Shown here piece after piece: positions 17,373 through 25,744 of a stretch of 44,795 nt of DNA. Numbering within the stretch: position 1 is the stretch's first letter; each line of letters opens with the position of its first letter. Location of the stretch: the NCBI GenBank assembly GCA_019310525.1, contig JAFDEE010000013.1, positions 1-44,795 on the forward strand, given 5' to 3'. The stretch comes from Deltaproteobacteria bacterium. Lineage in GTDB: Bacteria; Desulfobacterota; DSM-4660; Desulfatiglandales; HGW-15. The position numbers were made by a program, and so were the translations under genes. Below the pieces are notes generated by a model, which searched no databases, was not told the origin of the DNA, and saw only the letters and a list, made by a program, of their open reading frames with translations.

Positions 17373-18137
17373 ATGGATATAGCAACCCTAGTCGGAATCG
17401 TTTTGGCCTTCAGTCTGGTGCTGACCGCCATCATGATGGGAGGGAGCATCGCCCTTTTCATAAACATCCCCTCCATAATGATCGTTATCGGCGGCACCCT
17501 GGGAGCCACCATGATCAATTACCCGCTGCCTGACATCATGAAGGTGTTCAAGGTGGTGAAAAACGCCTTTTTCATGAAATCCTACACGGCCAAGGAATTG
17601 ATCTCCAATTTCGTCAGCCTGGCGGGAACAGCCCGGAGGGAAGGGATCCTGGCCCTGGAATCGGCCATCAACGATATCGACGACGAATTCATGAAAAAGG
17701 GACTCCAGTTGTCCGTGGACGGGCTGGAGCCCTCCTCCATCCGGGACATCCTGAACACGGAGATCCAGTCCATCCAGGACCGTCACAAGCTTGGGGCCGA
17801 GATTTTCACCACCCTTGGGACATTCGCTCCGGCCCTCGGAATGATCGGAACCCTGATCGGGCTGGTCCAGATGCTCCAGACCATGAACGACCCGGCCACG
17901 ATCGGGCCGGCCATGGCCGTGGCCCTGCTCACCACCTTTTACGGGGCCCTGCTGGCCAATATTTTATGTCTTCCCGTGGCGGGAAAACTAAGAAACAAGA
18001 GCAGTGACGAGGTGATGATCAAAGAGCTGATTACCGAGGGAATAGTCTCCATTGCAAAGGGGGACAACCCCAGGATCCTGGAACAGAAACTGAACGCATA
18101 TCTCCCGCCCCAGTTGAGGGAAAGCTCCTTCAATTAG
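17373..18137 (+). CDS. motA: Flagellar motor stator protein MotA
   Basis: MotA forms the ion-conducting stator with MotB and pushes on FliG. The ATG at 17373 gives 254 residues and begins at the first membrane helix (IATLVGIVLAFSLVLTAIMM); an upstream TTG would add an unlikely polar leader. Four membrane helices are visible (about 5-23, 30-50, 150-172, 180-205). The cytoplasmic loop contains TARREGILALE, holding the charged residues that face FliG, and helix 3 contains APALGMIGTLIGLV. The length fits PomA/MotA proteins. Unusually, no motB follows: fliL starts 67 bases later. A stator partner must lie elsewhere. Confidence 0.95.
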   Translation: MDIATLVGIVLAFSLVLTAIMMGGSIALFINIPSIMIVIGGTLGATMINYPLPDIMKVFKVVKNAFFMKSYTAKELISNFVSLAGTARREGILALESAINDIDDEFMKKGLQLSVDGLEPSSIRDILNTEIQSIQDRHKLGAEIFTTLGTFAPALGMIGTLIGLVQMLQTMNDPATIGPAMAVALLTTFYGALLANILCLPVAGKLRNKSSDEVMIKELITEGIVSIAKGDNPRILEQKLNAYLPPQLRESSFN

Positions 18138-18203
18138 CCGGGGGTAGTAATGTGGGACGCATTATGGCCCCATTAAATCGGGAAAGAGGAGAGTAAAGAA
18201 TCC

Positions 18204-18734
18204 ATGGCTGAGAAAGAAGAAAAGGACAGGACGGAAGAATCACCGGAAGGGGGTGGGGAAGAGACCCAGAAGAAGGGTCTCCCCCTCAAGTTGATCATCA
18301 TCGTGGGTCTGCTTGTGCTCCTTCTGGCCGGAGGAGCAATCGCCTGGAAGGGAGGGATGCTTGATCGATTCACGGGAGGGGCGGAAAAGGCCGCCGAAAC
18401 GAAGAAGGTCGTGGAAGCGGGGAAGAGCGATATCGGGCCCATCTATTCCTTGGATACCTTCATCGTCAACCTGGTGGATCCCCAGGGAAAAAAGTACCTG
18501 AAAGTGAAAATGGAGTTGGAACTGAGTTCCGAGGAGTTGAGAATGGAGGTGGAGAAAAGACTCCCCCAGTTCAAGGACACCATTATCACACTGCTGAGCA
18601 GCAAGACCTACGAGGACGTCAGCTCACTGGAGGGAAAACTCCAGTTGCGGGCCGAACTGATGGCCATGCTCAACCAGTACCTGACCTCCGGGTCGATAGT
18701 GAATATCTACTTTACCGAATTTATCGTTCAATAG
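18204..18734 (+). CDS. fliL: Flagellar basal body-associated protein FliL
   Basis: FliL is a single-pass inner-membrane protein that surrounds and supports the stator. The 176-residue product has a charged cytoplasmic N-terminus (about 1-30), one membrane helix (LIIIVGLLVLLLAGGAIAW) and a periplasmic FliL domain. The classic end is present: FKDTIITLLSSKTYEDVSSL, then SIVNIYFTEFIVQ. It lies directly between motA and fliM. Two other FliL-type proteins are encoded at 28618 and on the minus strand at 44290; this one is the canonical copy. Confidence 0.96.
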   Translation: MAEKEEKDRTEESPEGGGEETQKKGLPLKLIIIVGLLVLLLAGGAIAWKGGMLDRFTGGAEKAAETKKVVEAGKSDIGPIYSLDTFIVNLVDPQGKKYLKVKMELELSSEELRMEVEKRLPQFKDTIITLLSSKTYEDVSSLEGKLQLRAELMAMLNQYLTSGSIVNIYFTEFIVQ

Positions 18735-18802
18735 GAGATCCGGCCCGGAGGACCCTGAAAGAAACCGAAAAAACGGGTGAATTGCAGGAGAGGTGAAGTA
18801 CT

Positions 18803-19822
18803 TTGAACAAACTGCTTTCCCAGGACGAGGTCGATGCACTCCTGAAGGGGTTGGATGCCGGCGATATAGAGACCGAGCAGGATACCGAAGAACCCGATGA
18901 GGAATTCGAAACCTTTGATTGGACCGCACAGGGGAAACAGATCAAGACCAGGTTCCCCCTGCTGGAAGTAGTCCACGGGCGATTCTGCCAGAAATTCAGG
19001 GGAACCCTCTCGAGTGCGCTTCGAAAAATGGTCGACGTCACCAACAACCCCATCGGTACCATCCGTTACAGCGATTTCCAGCGTTCCCTTCCGGTGCCCA
19101 CCAGTATGCACCTCTTCAAGATGGAGCCCTTGAGGGGAACGGGGATTCTTGTCATTGAAAGCAGGCTCGTCTTTGCGCTGATCGAGGCCTTCTTCGGCGG
19201 ATCAGGGACCGGATCCACCAAGATCGAGGGCAGGGATTTCACACCCATTGAGAAGCGGATGATCGAGAAGGTGGTCCAGATGGCCCTGGTGAACCTCACG
19301 GAATCCTGGGAGGACGTTTATCCCATCAAGACGGAATTCATCCGCTCGGAGAGCAATCCCCTGGTCGTCAATGTGGTACCAGGGGAGGAACTTCTCATCC
19401 TGGCCAAATTCGAGGTGGAGCTCAACAAGCCTCTTGGCAACATCACCATGTGCGTGCCGGTTTCCACCTTTCAGCCGATCCGCCAGAAGCTCTCAGGAGG
19501 ATACCGTGACGAGGACTACAAGGTGGACTCTGAATGGTTAAACACGCTGAGGGAACAGGTGGAGGAAACGGAAGTGGAATTGTCGGTTTTCCTGGGACGC
19601 ACGGAACTGGCCGTCAGGGATCTCATCAACATGAGGGAAGGAGACATCATCATCCTTGACAACGAGTTTCGAAAACCCCTCATGGCCACCGTAGAGGGAG
19701 TCCCGAAATTCAACGGGTATGCGGGGAGATGGAAGAACCGAAAGGTCTTCAAGGTGGAGCATCCGATTCTCTGGGAACCCAGGGAATCGGTGGTATGGCC
19801 CGAGGAGGCGAAAAGAGAGTGA
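18803..19822 (+). CDS. fliM: Flagellar motor switch protein FliM
   Basis: FliM forms the middle of the C ring and receives phospho-CheY. The 339-residue protein starts at TTG (18803) after GGAGAGGTGAAG. The early LLSQDEVDALLKG is the conserved CheY-binding peptide. A CheC-like middle domain follows, with NPIGTIRYSDFQRSLPVPTS and EAFFGGSGTGS. The C-terminal SpoA domain (about 250-330) contains LGRTELAVRDLINMREGDII. fliN follows 65 bases later with the same SpoA fold. Confidence 0.97.
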   Translation: MNKLLSQDEVDALLKGLDAGDIETEQDTEEPDEEFETFDWTAQGKQIKTRFPLLEVVHGRFCQKFRGTLSSALRKMVDVTNNPIGTIRYSDFQRSLPVPTSMHLFKMEPLRGTGILVIESRLVFALIEAFFGGSGTGSTKIEGRDFTPIEKRMIEKVVQMALVNLTESWEDVYPIKTEFIRSESNPLVVNVVPGEELLILAKFEVELNKPLGNITMCVPVSTFQPIRQKLSGGYRDEDYKVDSEWLNTLREQVEETEVELSVFLGRTELAVRDLINMREGDIIILDNEFRKPLMATVEGVPKFNGYAGRWKNRKVFKVEHPILWEPRESVVWPEEAKRE

Positions 19823-19887
19823 TCCGGTGATAGAGCCGGATGAGAAGGAAACCATGAAGACAAACAAAGGACGATGGGGGGACACTC

Positions 19888-20277
19888 ATGTCCGAGGAAG
19901 AAAAAGAACGGAAAGTTGAGGAGACTCAAGAAACAATGAAGGAGGAGACGGCTCAGGCGGAGGCCAGGGAGGTCACCTTTGCCGATATCGAACCGGGATT
20001 GGAAGGGGGAAACGGATCCCAGAGCATGGATTTCCTTCTGGATATCCCCTTGGAGATCAGTGTCCAACTCGGGAAGACAAAGATCACCGTGGGCGATTTG
20101 CTCAAATTGAATCAGGGCTCGGTCGTCGAACTCAACAAGATGACGAACCAGCCCCTTGAGATTTATGTAAACAACAAGCTGATGGGAGAGGGAGAGGTCG
20201 TGGTGGTCAATGAGAAATTCGGCATCCGCCTGATGAACATCATCAGCCCCGGCGAGAGGGTCCGGGGTCTGGCGTGA
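19888..20277 (+). CDS. fliN: Flagellar motor switch protein FliN
   Basis: FliN forms the base of the C ring and docks FliH. The 129-residue product has an acidic N-terminal tail (about 1-45) and a SpoA domain, with DIPLEISVQLGKTKITVGDL and a segment ending NEKFGIRLMNIISPGERV. The ATG follows GGGGGGA with a 7-base gap. Length is normal for a plain FliN, without the CheC fusion of FliY. Confidence 0.96.
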   Translation: MSEEEKERKVEETQETMKEETAQAEAREVTFADIEPGLEGGNGSQSMDFLLDIPLEISVQLGKTKITVGDLLKLNQGSVVELNKMTNQPLEIYVNNKLMGEGEVVVVNEKFGIRLMNIISPGERVRGLA

Positions 20278-20328
20278 GAGGTAGAAAGCCCGCTTCCACC
20301 GGTCCGGGAGTGGGAGAGAGGAGGTAAC

Positions 20329-20715
20329 TTGGCCACGGATTTCGGCGGCGCGGCCCTGAAGATGGTAGGATCCCTGATCCTGGTCCTGGGGCTGATTCTG
20401 CTTTTCTCTTATTGGTTGAAGCGGTTGCGCACGGGCGGATTATGGTCGTCCAGGAACATGCCGTCCTTGCGGCTGCTGGGCATCCTGAGCCTGGCTCCCA
20501 AAAGGGCCTTGGCCCTGGTCGAGGTCTGTGGCCACTGGTATGTCCTGGGGTTGGGAACGGAAAACGTGACCTTGATTTCGGAAATTGAACCCTCACAGGA
20601 CCTGATGAATGGGCCGGGAGGCGGAATCACCCCACAAAAAGGGGAGGGATTCCAGGCCGTTCTCCGTAATGCCGGTTTGTTGCGGGGAAAGGAAACGGAA
20701 ACCGGTGGAAAATAG
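20329..20715 (+). CDS. fliO: Flagellar export-gate assembly protein FliO
   Basis: FliO is a small membrane protein that helps FliP and FliR assemble into the export gate. The 128-residue protein has a membrane helix at about 8-27 (MVGSLILVLGLILLFSYWL) and a short cytoplasmic domain with LRLLGILSLAPKRALALVEV, the usual FliO pattern. The TTG start follows AGGAGGTAA by 4 bases. It lies between fliN and fliP; fliP begins only a few bases after its stop. Confidence 0.9.
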   Translation: MATDFGGAALKMVGSLILVLGLILLFSYWLKRLRTGGLWSSRNMPSLRLLGILSLAPKRALALVEVCGHWYVLGLGTENVTLISEIEPSQDLMNGPGGGITPQKGEGFQAVLRNAGLLRGKETETGGK

Positions 20716-20719
20716 GGTC

Positions 20720-21490
20720 ATGGGATGCACCAAGAAGAAAGGAAGGTTTTTGGCGCTCGGAGTGATCGTGGTGCTTCTGGGCCTGGCCGCCCCCTTGGGG
20801 GCCCAAGAACTGCCCATGCTGCCCACCGTGTCCATCGGCGTGGCCCAGGCGGACAAACCCGAGCAGGTCTCAGTGCTTCTCCAGATCCTGTTCCTCCTGA
20901 CCGTCCTCTCCTTGGCTCCGGCCATTCTGGTCATGATGACTTCCTTTACCCGCCTGGCGGTGGTCTTTTCCCTGGTACGGCACGCCCTGGGAACCCAGCA
21001 GATGCCTCCCAACCAGATTATCGTGGGTTTGGCCCTTCTGCTGACCTTTTTCATCATGACCCCGGTGTATAACCAGATCAACAGGGAGGCCCTTCAGCCT
21101 TACCTGGCCGAGGAAATATCCCAGGAGGAGGCCCTGCACAAGGCCCTCGAACCCATCCGGAGCTTCATGTTCAAACAGACCCGGAAAAAGGATCTGGCCC
21201 TGTTCATGAATATCTCCCACAGAAATAAACCAAAAGATCTGGAAGAGATTCCCACAACGGTGCTTATTTCCTCCTTTGTGGTCAGTGAGCTTAAAACCGC
21301 TTTCCAGATCGGGTTTTTGATCTACATCCCCTTTCTCGTGATCGACATGGTGGTCGCAAGCGTCCTCCTGTCCATGGGGATGATGATGCTGCCCCCCTTC
21401 ATGGTCTCCCTGCCCTTCAAACTGATGCTTTTCGTACTCATCGACGGATGGTACCTGCTGGTGGGATCCATGGTGAAGAGCTTTTCGTGA
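20720..21490 (+). CDS. fliP: Flagellar export-gate protein FliP
   Basis: FliP forms the core pore of the flagellar export gate (a pentamer in the FliPQR complex). Starting at ATG 20720, the protein has 256 residues, with an N-terminal signal-like helix (FLALGVIVVLLGLAAPLGA) and then LFLLTVLSLAPAILVMMTSF, RLAVVFSLVRHALGTQQMPP and further helices. GTG 20705, overlapping the end of fliO, is a possible alternative start. The family call is unambiguous from the LGTQQMPPNQIIVGLALLLT segment and gene order. Confidence 0.96.
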   Translation: MGCTKKKGRFLALGVIVVLLGLAAPLGAQELPMLPTVSIGVAQADKPEQVSVLLQILFLLTVLSLAPAILVMMTSFTRLAVVFSLVRHALGTQQMPPNQIIVGLALLLTFFIMTPVYNQINREALQPYLAEEISQEEALHKALEPIRSFMFKQTRKKDLALFMNISHRNKPKDLEEIPTTVLISSFVVSELKTAFQIGFLIYIPFLVIDMVVASVLLSMGMMMLPPFMVSLPFKLMLFVLIDGWYLLVGSMVKSFS

Positions 21491-21502
21491 GGTTCCAAGA
21501 AG

Positions 21503-21772
21503 ATGACGCCTGAATTTGTAGTCAGCCTGGGTAAAGAGGCTATTCAACTGGCCCTGATGCTCTCAGCCCCGCTCCTGGGGGTGGGGCTGATCGTAGGGTT
21601 GATCATCGCCATTTTACAGGCGACCACCCAGGTCCAGGAGATGACCCTCACCTTCGTACCCAAGATCGTAGCCGTACTGTTGACCCTCCTTGCCGCGACG
21701 CCCTGGATGCTCGGCAAGATGTCCCACTTTGCCAGTCAACTGATCATCAGCATTCCCAGTGTGATCCGGTAA
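21503..21772 (+). CDS. fliQ: Flagellar export-gate protein FliQ
   Basis: FliQ wraps around FliP and FliR in the export gate. The 89-residue protein has two membrane helices (about 15-37 and 52-72), with the conserved LIVGLIIAILQATTQVQEMT and LTFVPKIVAVLLTLLAATPW. It follows fliP by 12 bases and precedes fliR by 16. Confidence 0.97.
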   Translation: MTPEFVVSLGKEAIQLALMLSAPLLGVGLIVGLIIAILQATTQVQEMTLTFVPKIVAVLLTLLAATPWMLGKMSHFASQLIISIPSVIR

Positions 21773-21788
21773 GCCATGGAAGCGAGCC

Positions 21789-22562
21789 ATGCCCTTTCCC
21801 CTTGAAAGCATAGAGCAGATTCAAGGTTTTTTCTGGATCCTCGTGCGGGTGAGTATCCTTGTGGCCATGCTTCCGTTTTTCGGCGCGAAGGGGTTACCGA
21901 TGCTCTGGAAGGCCGGGCTCTCTGTCGTCCTGGCCGTGGTACTTATCCCGGTTGTGCCCCCCCCGGGCCCCCTGCCCTCGACCCTGCCCGAGTTGGTCCT
22001 GGGGCTGATCTCCGAGGCCCTACTGGGGTTCATTCTGGCCTTCGTGGCCCGACTGGTTTTCGCCGCGATCCAGTTGGCCGGTCAATTCATGGCCTTTCAG
22101 ATGGGCTTTGCCATGGCCCGGGTGATGGATCCGGTGACCGGGGTCCAGAGCACCACCCTGTCCCAATTCCTGTATCTGTTCGCCATTCTCATCTTTTTTT
22201 CCATCAACGGCCACCACATCTTTATAAGGGCATTGGCCGAGTCCTTTCAGATGATTCCACCGAACGGTTTCCATGCAGATCCCAGGGTTTGGGAGATCGT
22301 GATTCGTGCAAGCGCCAAGATGTTCCTGGTGGCCCTGAAGATCGCCGCTCCAATCATAATCGCCCTGTTCCTCTCCAACCTGTGCCTTGGGATCGTGGCC
22401 AAGACCGTCCCCCAGGTGAATATCCTCATGATCGGCTTTCCCGTAAACATCGGCCTTGGACTCATCTTTTTCGGGTTGACCATCGGTATTCTTCCTCCTT
22501 TCCTGGAGGCTGTATTCGCGAGCATGGGAAGAATCCTTTTTCAACTTCTCCGGCTCATGTAG
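21789..22562 (+). CDS. fliR: Flagellar export-gate protein FliR
   Basis: FliR completes the FliPQR export-gate helix stack. The 257-residue protein is very hydrophobic, with about six membrane helices. Family features include VRVSILVAMLPFFGAKGLPM near the start and QLAGQFMAFQMGFAMARVMD followed by PVTGVQ in the middle. The ATG follows GGAAGCGAG. flhB begins 12 bases after its stop; the two products contact each other in the gate. Confidence 0.97.
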   Translation: MPFPLESIEQIQGFFWILVRVSILVAMLPFFGAKGLPMLWKAGLSVVLAVVLIPVVPPPGPLPSTLPELVLGLISEALLGFILAFVARLVFAAIQLAGQFMAFQMGFAMARVMDPVTGVQSTTLSQFLYLFAILIFFSINGHHIFIRALAESFQMIPPNGFHADPRVWEIVIRASAKMFLVALKIAAPIIIALFLSNLCLGIVAKTVPQVNILMIGFPVNIGLGLIFFGLTIGILPPFLEAVFASMGRILFQLLRLM

Positions 22563-22574
22563 GAGGAAAGGACG

Positions 22575-23645
22575 GTGGCCGACCAGAATTTCCAGGATAA
22601 GACCGAACCGGCAACCCCAAAGCGCCGGGAAGAGGCCCGCAAAAAGGGCGAGGTGGCGAAAAGCCGGGAGTTGGCCTCCATCGCGGTCCTGGGGGCGGGG
22701 GTTCTCTATCTCTATTTTGGGACCCGCTCCCTTACCCTCAACATGGGGCACATCATTGAGCGGACTTTCCAGGGGATTGCAGGCGGGATATATACTGACC
22801 AGGGCCTGGTGGATTTCGCCACCCGGTCCCTGAAGGATTTCCTCTGGCTGGTGCTCCCGCTGATGCTGGCCCTGAGTGTGGTGGCCCTGGCGGTGAACCT
22901 GGCCCAAACAGGGTTCCTGTGGACTGTCGAGCCCTTGGCGCCGAAAGCGTCAAAAATAGATCCTGTCAAAGGATTGACGCAAATCTTCAGCAAACGTTCC
23001 TTGGTGGAACTCGGCAAGTCACTCTTCAAGATCCTGATCGTGGGATGGGCCGCTTTTTCAACCCTGAAAGAGGAGTTTTCACATCTCCTCCCCCTCCTTT
23101 ACGAAGACAAGATCCAGATCCTCACCGCCCTGGGCAGCGCCAGCCTGAAGGTCACCGTTCGATGCTGTTGGGTCATCGCGATCCTGGCCATCCTGGACTA
23201 TCTTTATCAGAGATGGGAATTCGAACAAAAGCTTAAGATGACCAAGCAGGAAGTAAAGGAGGAGTTTAAGCAGACGGAAGGGGATCCCCAGATAAAGGCC
23301 AAGATACGGGCGGCCCAGCGGGAGATGGCCAGAAGGAGGATGATGGAAGAGGTTCCCAAGGCCGACGTGGTCATCACCAACCCCACCCACCTGGCCGTAG
23401 CCCTGAGGTATGAAGAAGGGAAGATGACCGCACCGGCTGTGGTGGCCAAGGGGGCCAACAGGATTGCTCACCGGATCCGGGAAGTGGCCGAGGAGAACGG
23501 GGTCCCGGTCGTGGAGAACAAACCCCTGGCACAGAACTTGTATAAATTAGAGTTGGGCGAGGAAATTCCATCGGAATTTTACCAGGCTGTGGCGGAGATC
23601 CTTGCCTACGTATATAGCCTGAAAAAACGAAAGACAGGGACCTGA
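22575..23645 (+). CDS. flhB: Flagellar export switch protein FlhB
   Basis: FlhB controls substrate specificity of the export gate, changing from rod/hook to filament proteins after self-cleavage. The 356-residue protein opens with DKTEPATPKRREEARKKGEV, has four membrane helices (about 35-48, 88-110, 148-160, 190-210) and a cytoplasmic domain with the autocleavage motif NPTH at 269-272. The GTG start follows AGGAGGAAAGG. A second gene at 31363 encodes a stand-alone relative of the segment after this cleavage site. Confidence 0.97.
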   Translation: MADQNFQDKTEPATPKRREEARKKGEVAKSRELASIAVLGAGVLYLYFGTRSLTLNMGHIIERTFQGIAGGIYTDQGLVDFATRSLKDFLWLVLPLMLALSVVALAVNLAQTGFLWTVEPLAPKASKIDPVKGLTQIFSKRSLVELGKSLFKILIVGWAAFSTLKEEFSHLLPLLYEDKIQILTALGSASLKVTVRCCWVIAILAILDYLYQRWEFEQKLKMTKQEVKEEFKQTEGDPQIKAKIRAAQREMARRRMMEEVPKADVVITNPTHLAVALRYEEGKMTAPAVVAKGANRIAHRIREVAEENGVPVVENKPLAQNLYKLELGEEIPSEFYQAVAEILAYVYSLKKRKTGT

Positions 23646-23653
23646 ACGGAACA

Positions 23654-25744
23654 ATGATGGACGCAGTCAAGATCCCATGGCGGCAATTGGCCTTAGGCGC
23701 CAATATCGATATAGGAATATCCCTGGGCGTGGTGGGGATCCTCATGGTGATGATTATCCCATTACCGACGTCCATGTTGGACATCCTGCTGGCGTTCAAC
23801 ATCACCCTGAGCGTCATGATCCTCCTGCTCACCATCTATTCCGCCCGTCCCCTGGATTTTTCCGTGTTTCCGACCCTGTTGCTGGTAACGACCCTGTTCC
23901 GGCTCTCCCTCAATATCGCCTCGACCCGGCTCATACTCCTCAACGGCCATGCCGGGCCCTCGGCGGCCGGGAAGATCATCAAGAGTTTCGGATCCTTTGT
24001 CGTGGGCGGGAACCCGACCGTCGGCCTGGTGGTCTTTGTCATCCTGGTGGTCATCAATTTCGTGGTCATTACCAAGGGTTCCGGACGTATCGCCGAGGTG
24101 GCGGCCCGGTTCACCCTGGACGCCATGCCGGGAAAACAGATGAGCATCGACGCGGATCTCAATGCAGGCCTTATAGACGAGGATGAGGCCAGGGCCCGGA
24201 GAGCGGAGATCTCGAAAGAGGCGGAGTTTTACGGGGCGATGGACGGCGCCAGCAAATTCGTCCGTGGAGACGCCATTGCCGGAATCCTCATCACCATCGT
24301 GAACATCATCGGGGGCCTGGTTATCGGCGTGCTCCAGAAAGGCCTCGATGTTTCCACCGCTGTGCAGAATTATACCCTTCTCACCATCGGTGACGGTCTG
24401 GTGTCCCAAATCCCGGCTCTGGTCATCTCTACGGGAGCAGGTATTCTGGTAAGCCGCGCGGCCTCTGAAGGCAACATGGGGTCCGACCTGGCCCACCAGT
24501 TCGGGGTCCAACCCAGGGCCCTCAAGATCGCCTCGGCGGTAATCTTTCTTTTCGCCTTGGCCCCCGGCATGCCGGCCGTCCCCTTCATGATACTCTCCGG
24601 AGTGCTCTATTTCGTCTCCAGGACCCTTACGGCCAAAGAGGAAGAAGCGCCGGAAGAAACAGAGGCTCCGGCCGAGGAGGGGAGCGGGGAATTCGGCCCC
24701 GAAGAGGTGGAACGTCTCCTGCCCCTGGATGTCCTGGAACTGGAGATCGGTTACGGACTGATCCCCTTGGTGGACAACAAGAAGCCGGGCAATCTCCTGG
24801 ACCGCATTCGGTCCCTGAGGCGGCAGTTCGCCCTCGAGCTGGGGCTGATCATGCCCTCCCTTCATATCCGGGACAACCTGGAATTGAAACCCAATGAATA
24901 TGCCATCTGCATCCGCGGGAACCAGGTGGCCCGCGGAGAGCTGGTCATGGATCACGTCCTGGCCATCGATCCGGGAGACGTAAAGGTCAAGGTGGAAGGG
25001 ATTCCCACCAAGGATCCGGCCTTCGGCCTCAAGGCCCTGTGGCTGCCTTCTGAGAAAAAGTCGGACGCCGAACTGGCCGGTTATACCGTCGTGGACCTTC
25101 CGAGTGTGCTCACCACCCACCTCTCGGAGATCGTGCGGCAGTATGGATATGAGTTCCTGGGAAGGCAGGAGGTCCAGCGACTCCTGGATAACCTTTCCAA
25201 GACCCATCCAAAGGTGGTGGAGGAACTGGTACCCTCACTGCTCAGCCTGGGAGGTGTCCAGAAGATTCTGCAGAACCTCGTTCGGGAACAGGTGTCGATA
25301 CGGGATCTGCTGACGATCCTCGAGACCCTCGCTGATTACGCACCAATGACCAAGGATACCGATCTCCTGACGGAGTATGTGCGCCAGCGACTGGCACGGA
25401 CCCTGACCAAACCTTACGTGGATGCCGACAACGTACTCAAGGTCCTCTCAGTCTCCATGGACCTGGAGGAGGTTGTGGCGGGAGGGATCAACCAGACGGA
25501 GTACGGCTCCTACCTCGCCCTGGAGCCGAATCAGGCCCAGGCCATCACGGCGAATATCAAGGAGGCCCTGGCAAGGGCGGCGACCGTGGCGGAACAACCC
25601 GTGCTCCTGTGTTCCACCACCATCAGAAGACATCTGAAGAAACTCTGTGAGCGGTTTCAGATCGCGGCCGTTGTTTTGTCCCACAATGAAATCCCCAGCG
25701 GCTTGGAGGTTCAATCTATCGGGGAAGTGAGTCTTAAGCGATGA
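23654..25744 (+). CDS. flhA: Flagellar export-gate protein FlhA
   Basis: FlhA is the large export-gate subunit that binds chaperone-substrate complexes and uses the proton-motive force. The 696-residue protein has about eight N-terminal membrane helices (to about 310), including the conserved FRLSLNIASTRLILLNGHAG region and DAMPGKQMSIDADLNAGLID. The large cytoplasmic domain follows, with LEIGYGLIPLVD. The start has little ribosome-site signal; ATG 23657 is an alternative. flhF overlaps its end by 4 bases. The long frame on the opposite strand is a shadow. Confidence 0.97.
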   Translation: MMDAVKIPWRQLALGANIDIGISLGVVGILMVMIIPLPTSMLDILLAFNITLSVMILLLTIYSARPLDFSVFPTLLLVTTLFRLSLNIASTRLILLNGHAGPSAAGKIIKSFGSFVVGGNPTVGLVVFVILVVINFVVITKGSGRIAEVAARFTLDAMPGKQMSIDADLNAGLIDEDEARARRAEISKEAEFYGAMDGASKFVRGDAIAGILITIVNIIGGLVIGVLQKGLDVSTAVQNYTLLTIGDGLVSQIPALVISTGAGILVSRAASEGNMGSDLAHQFGVQPRALKIASAVIFLFALAPGMPAVPFMILSGVLYFVSRTLTAKEEEAPEETEAPAEEGSGEFGPEEVERLLPLDVLELEIGYGLIPLVDNKKPGNLLDRIRSLRRQFALELGLIMPSLHIRDNLELKPNEYAICIRGNQVARGELVMDHVLAIDPGDVKVKVEGIPTKDPAFGLKALWLPSEKKSDAELAGYTVVDLPSVLTTHLSEIVRQYGYEFLGRQEVQRLLDNLSKTHPKVVEELVPSLLSLGGVQKILQNLVREQVSIRDLLTILETLADYAPMTKDTDLLTEYVRQRLARTLTKPYVDADNVLKVLSVSMDLEEVVAGGINQTEYGSYLALEPNQAQAITANIKEALARAATVAEQPVLLCSTTIRRHLKKLCERFQIAAVVLSHNEIPSGLEVQSIGEVSLKR

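Noticed and set aside
23762-25207. Minus-strand open frame of 481 codons
   Set aside because: It lies fully inside flhA, which is unambiguous; the translation is repetitive Gln/Gly/Asp-rich shadow sequence.
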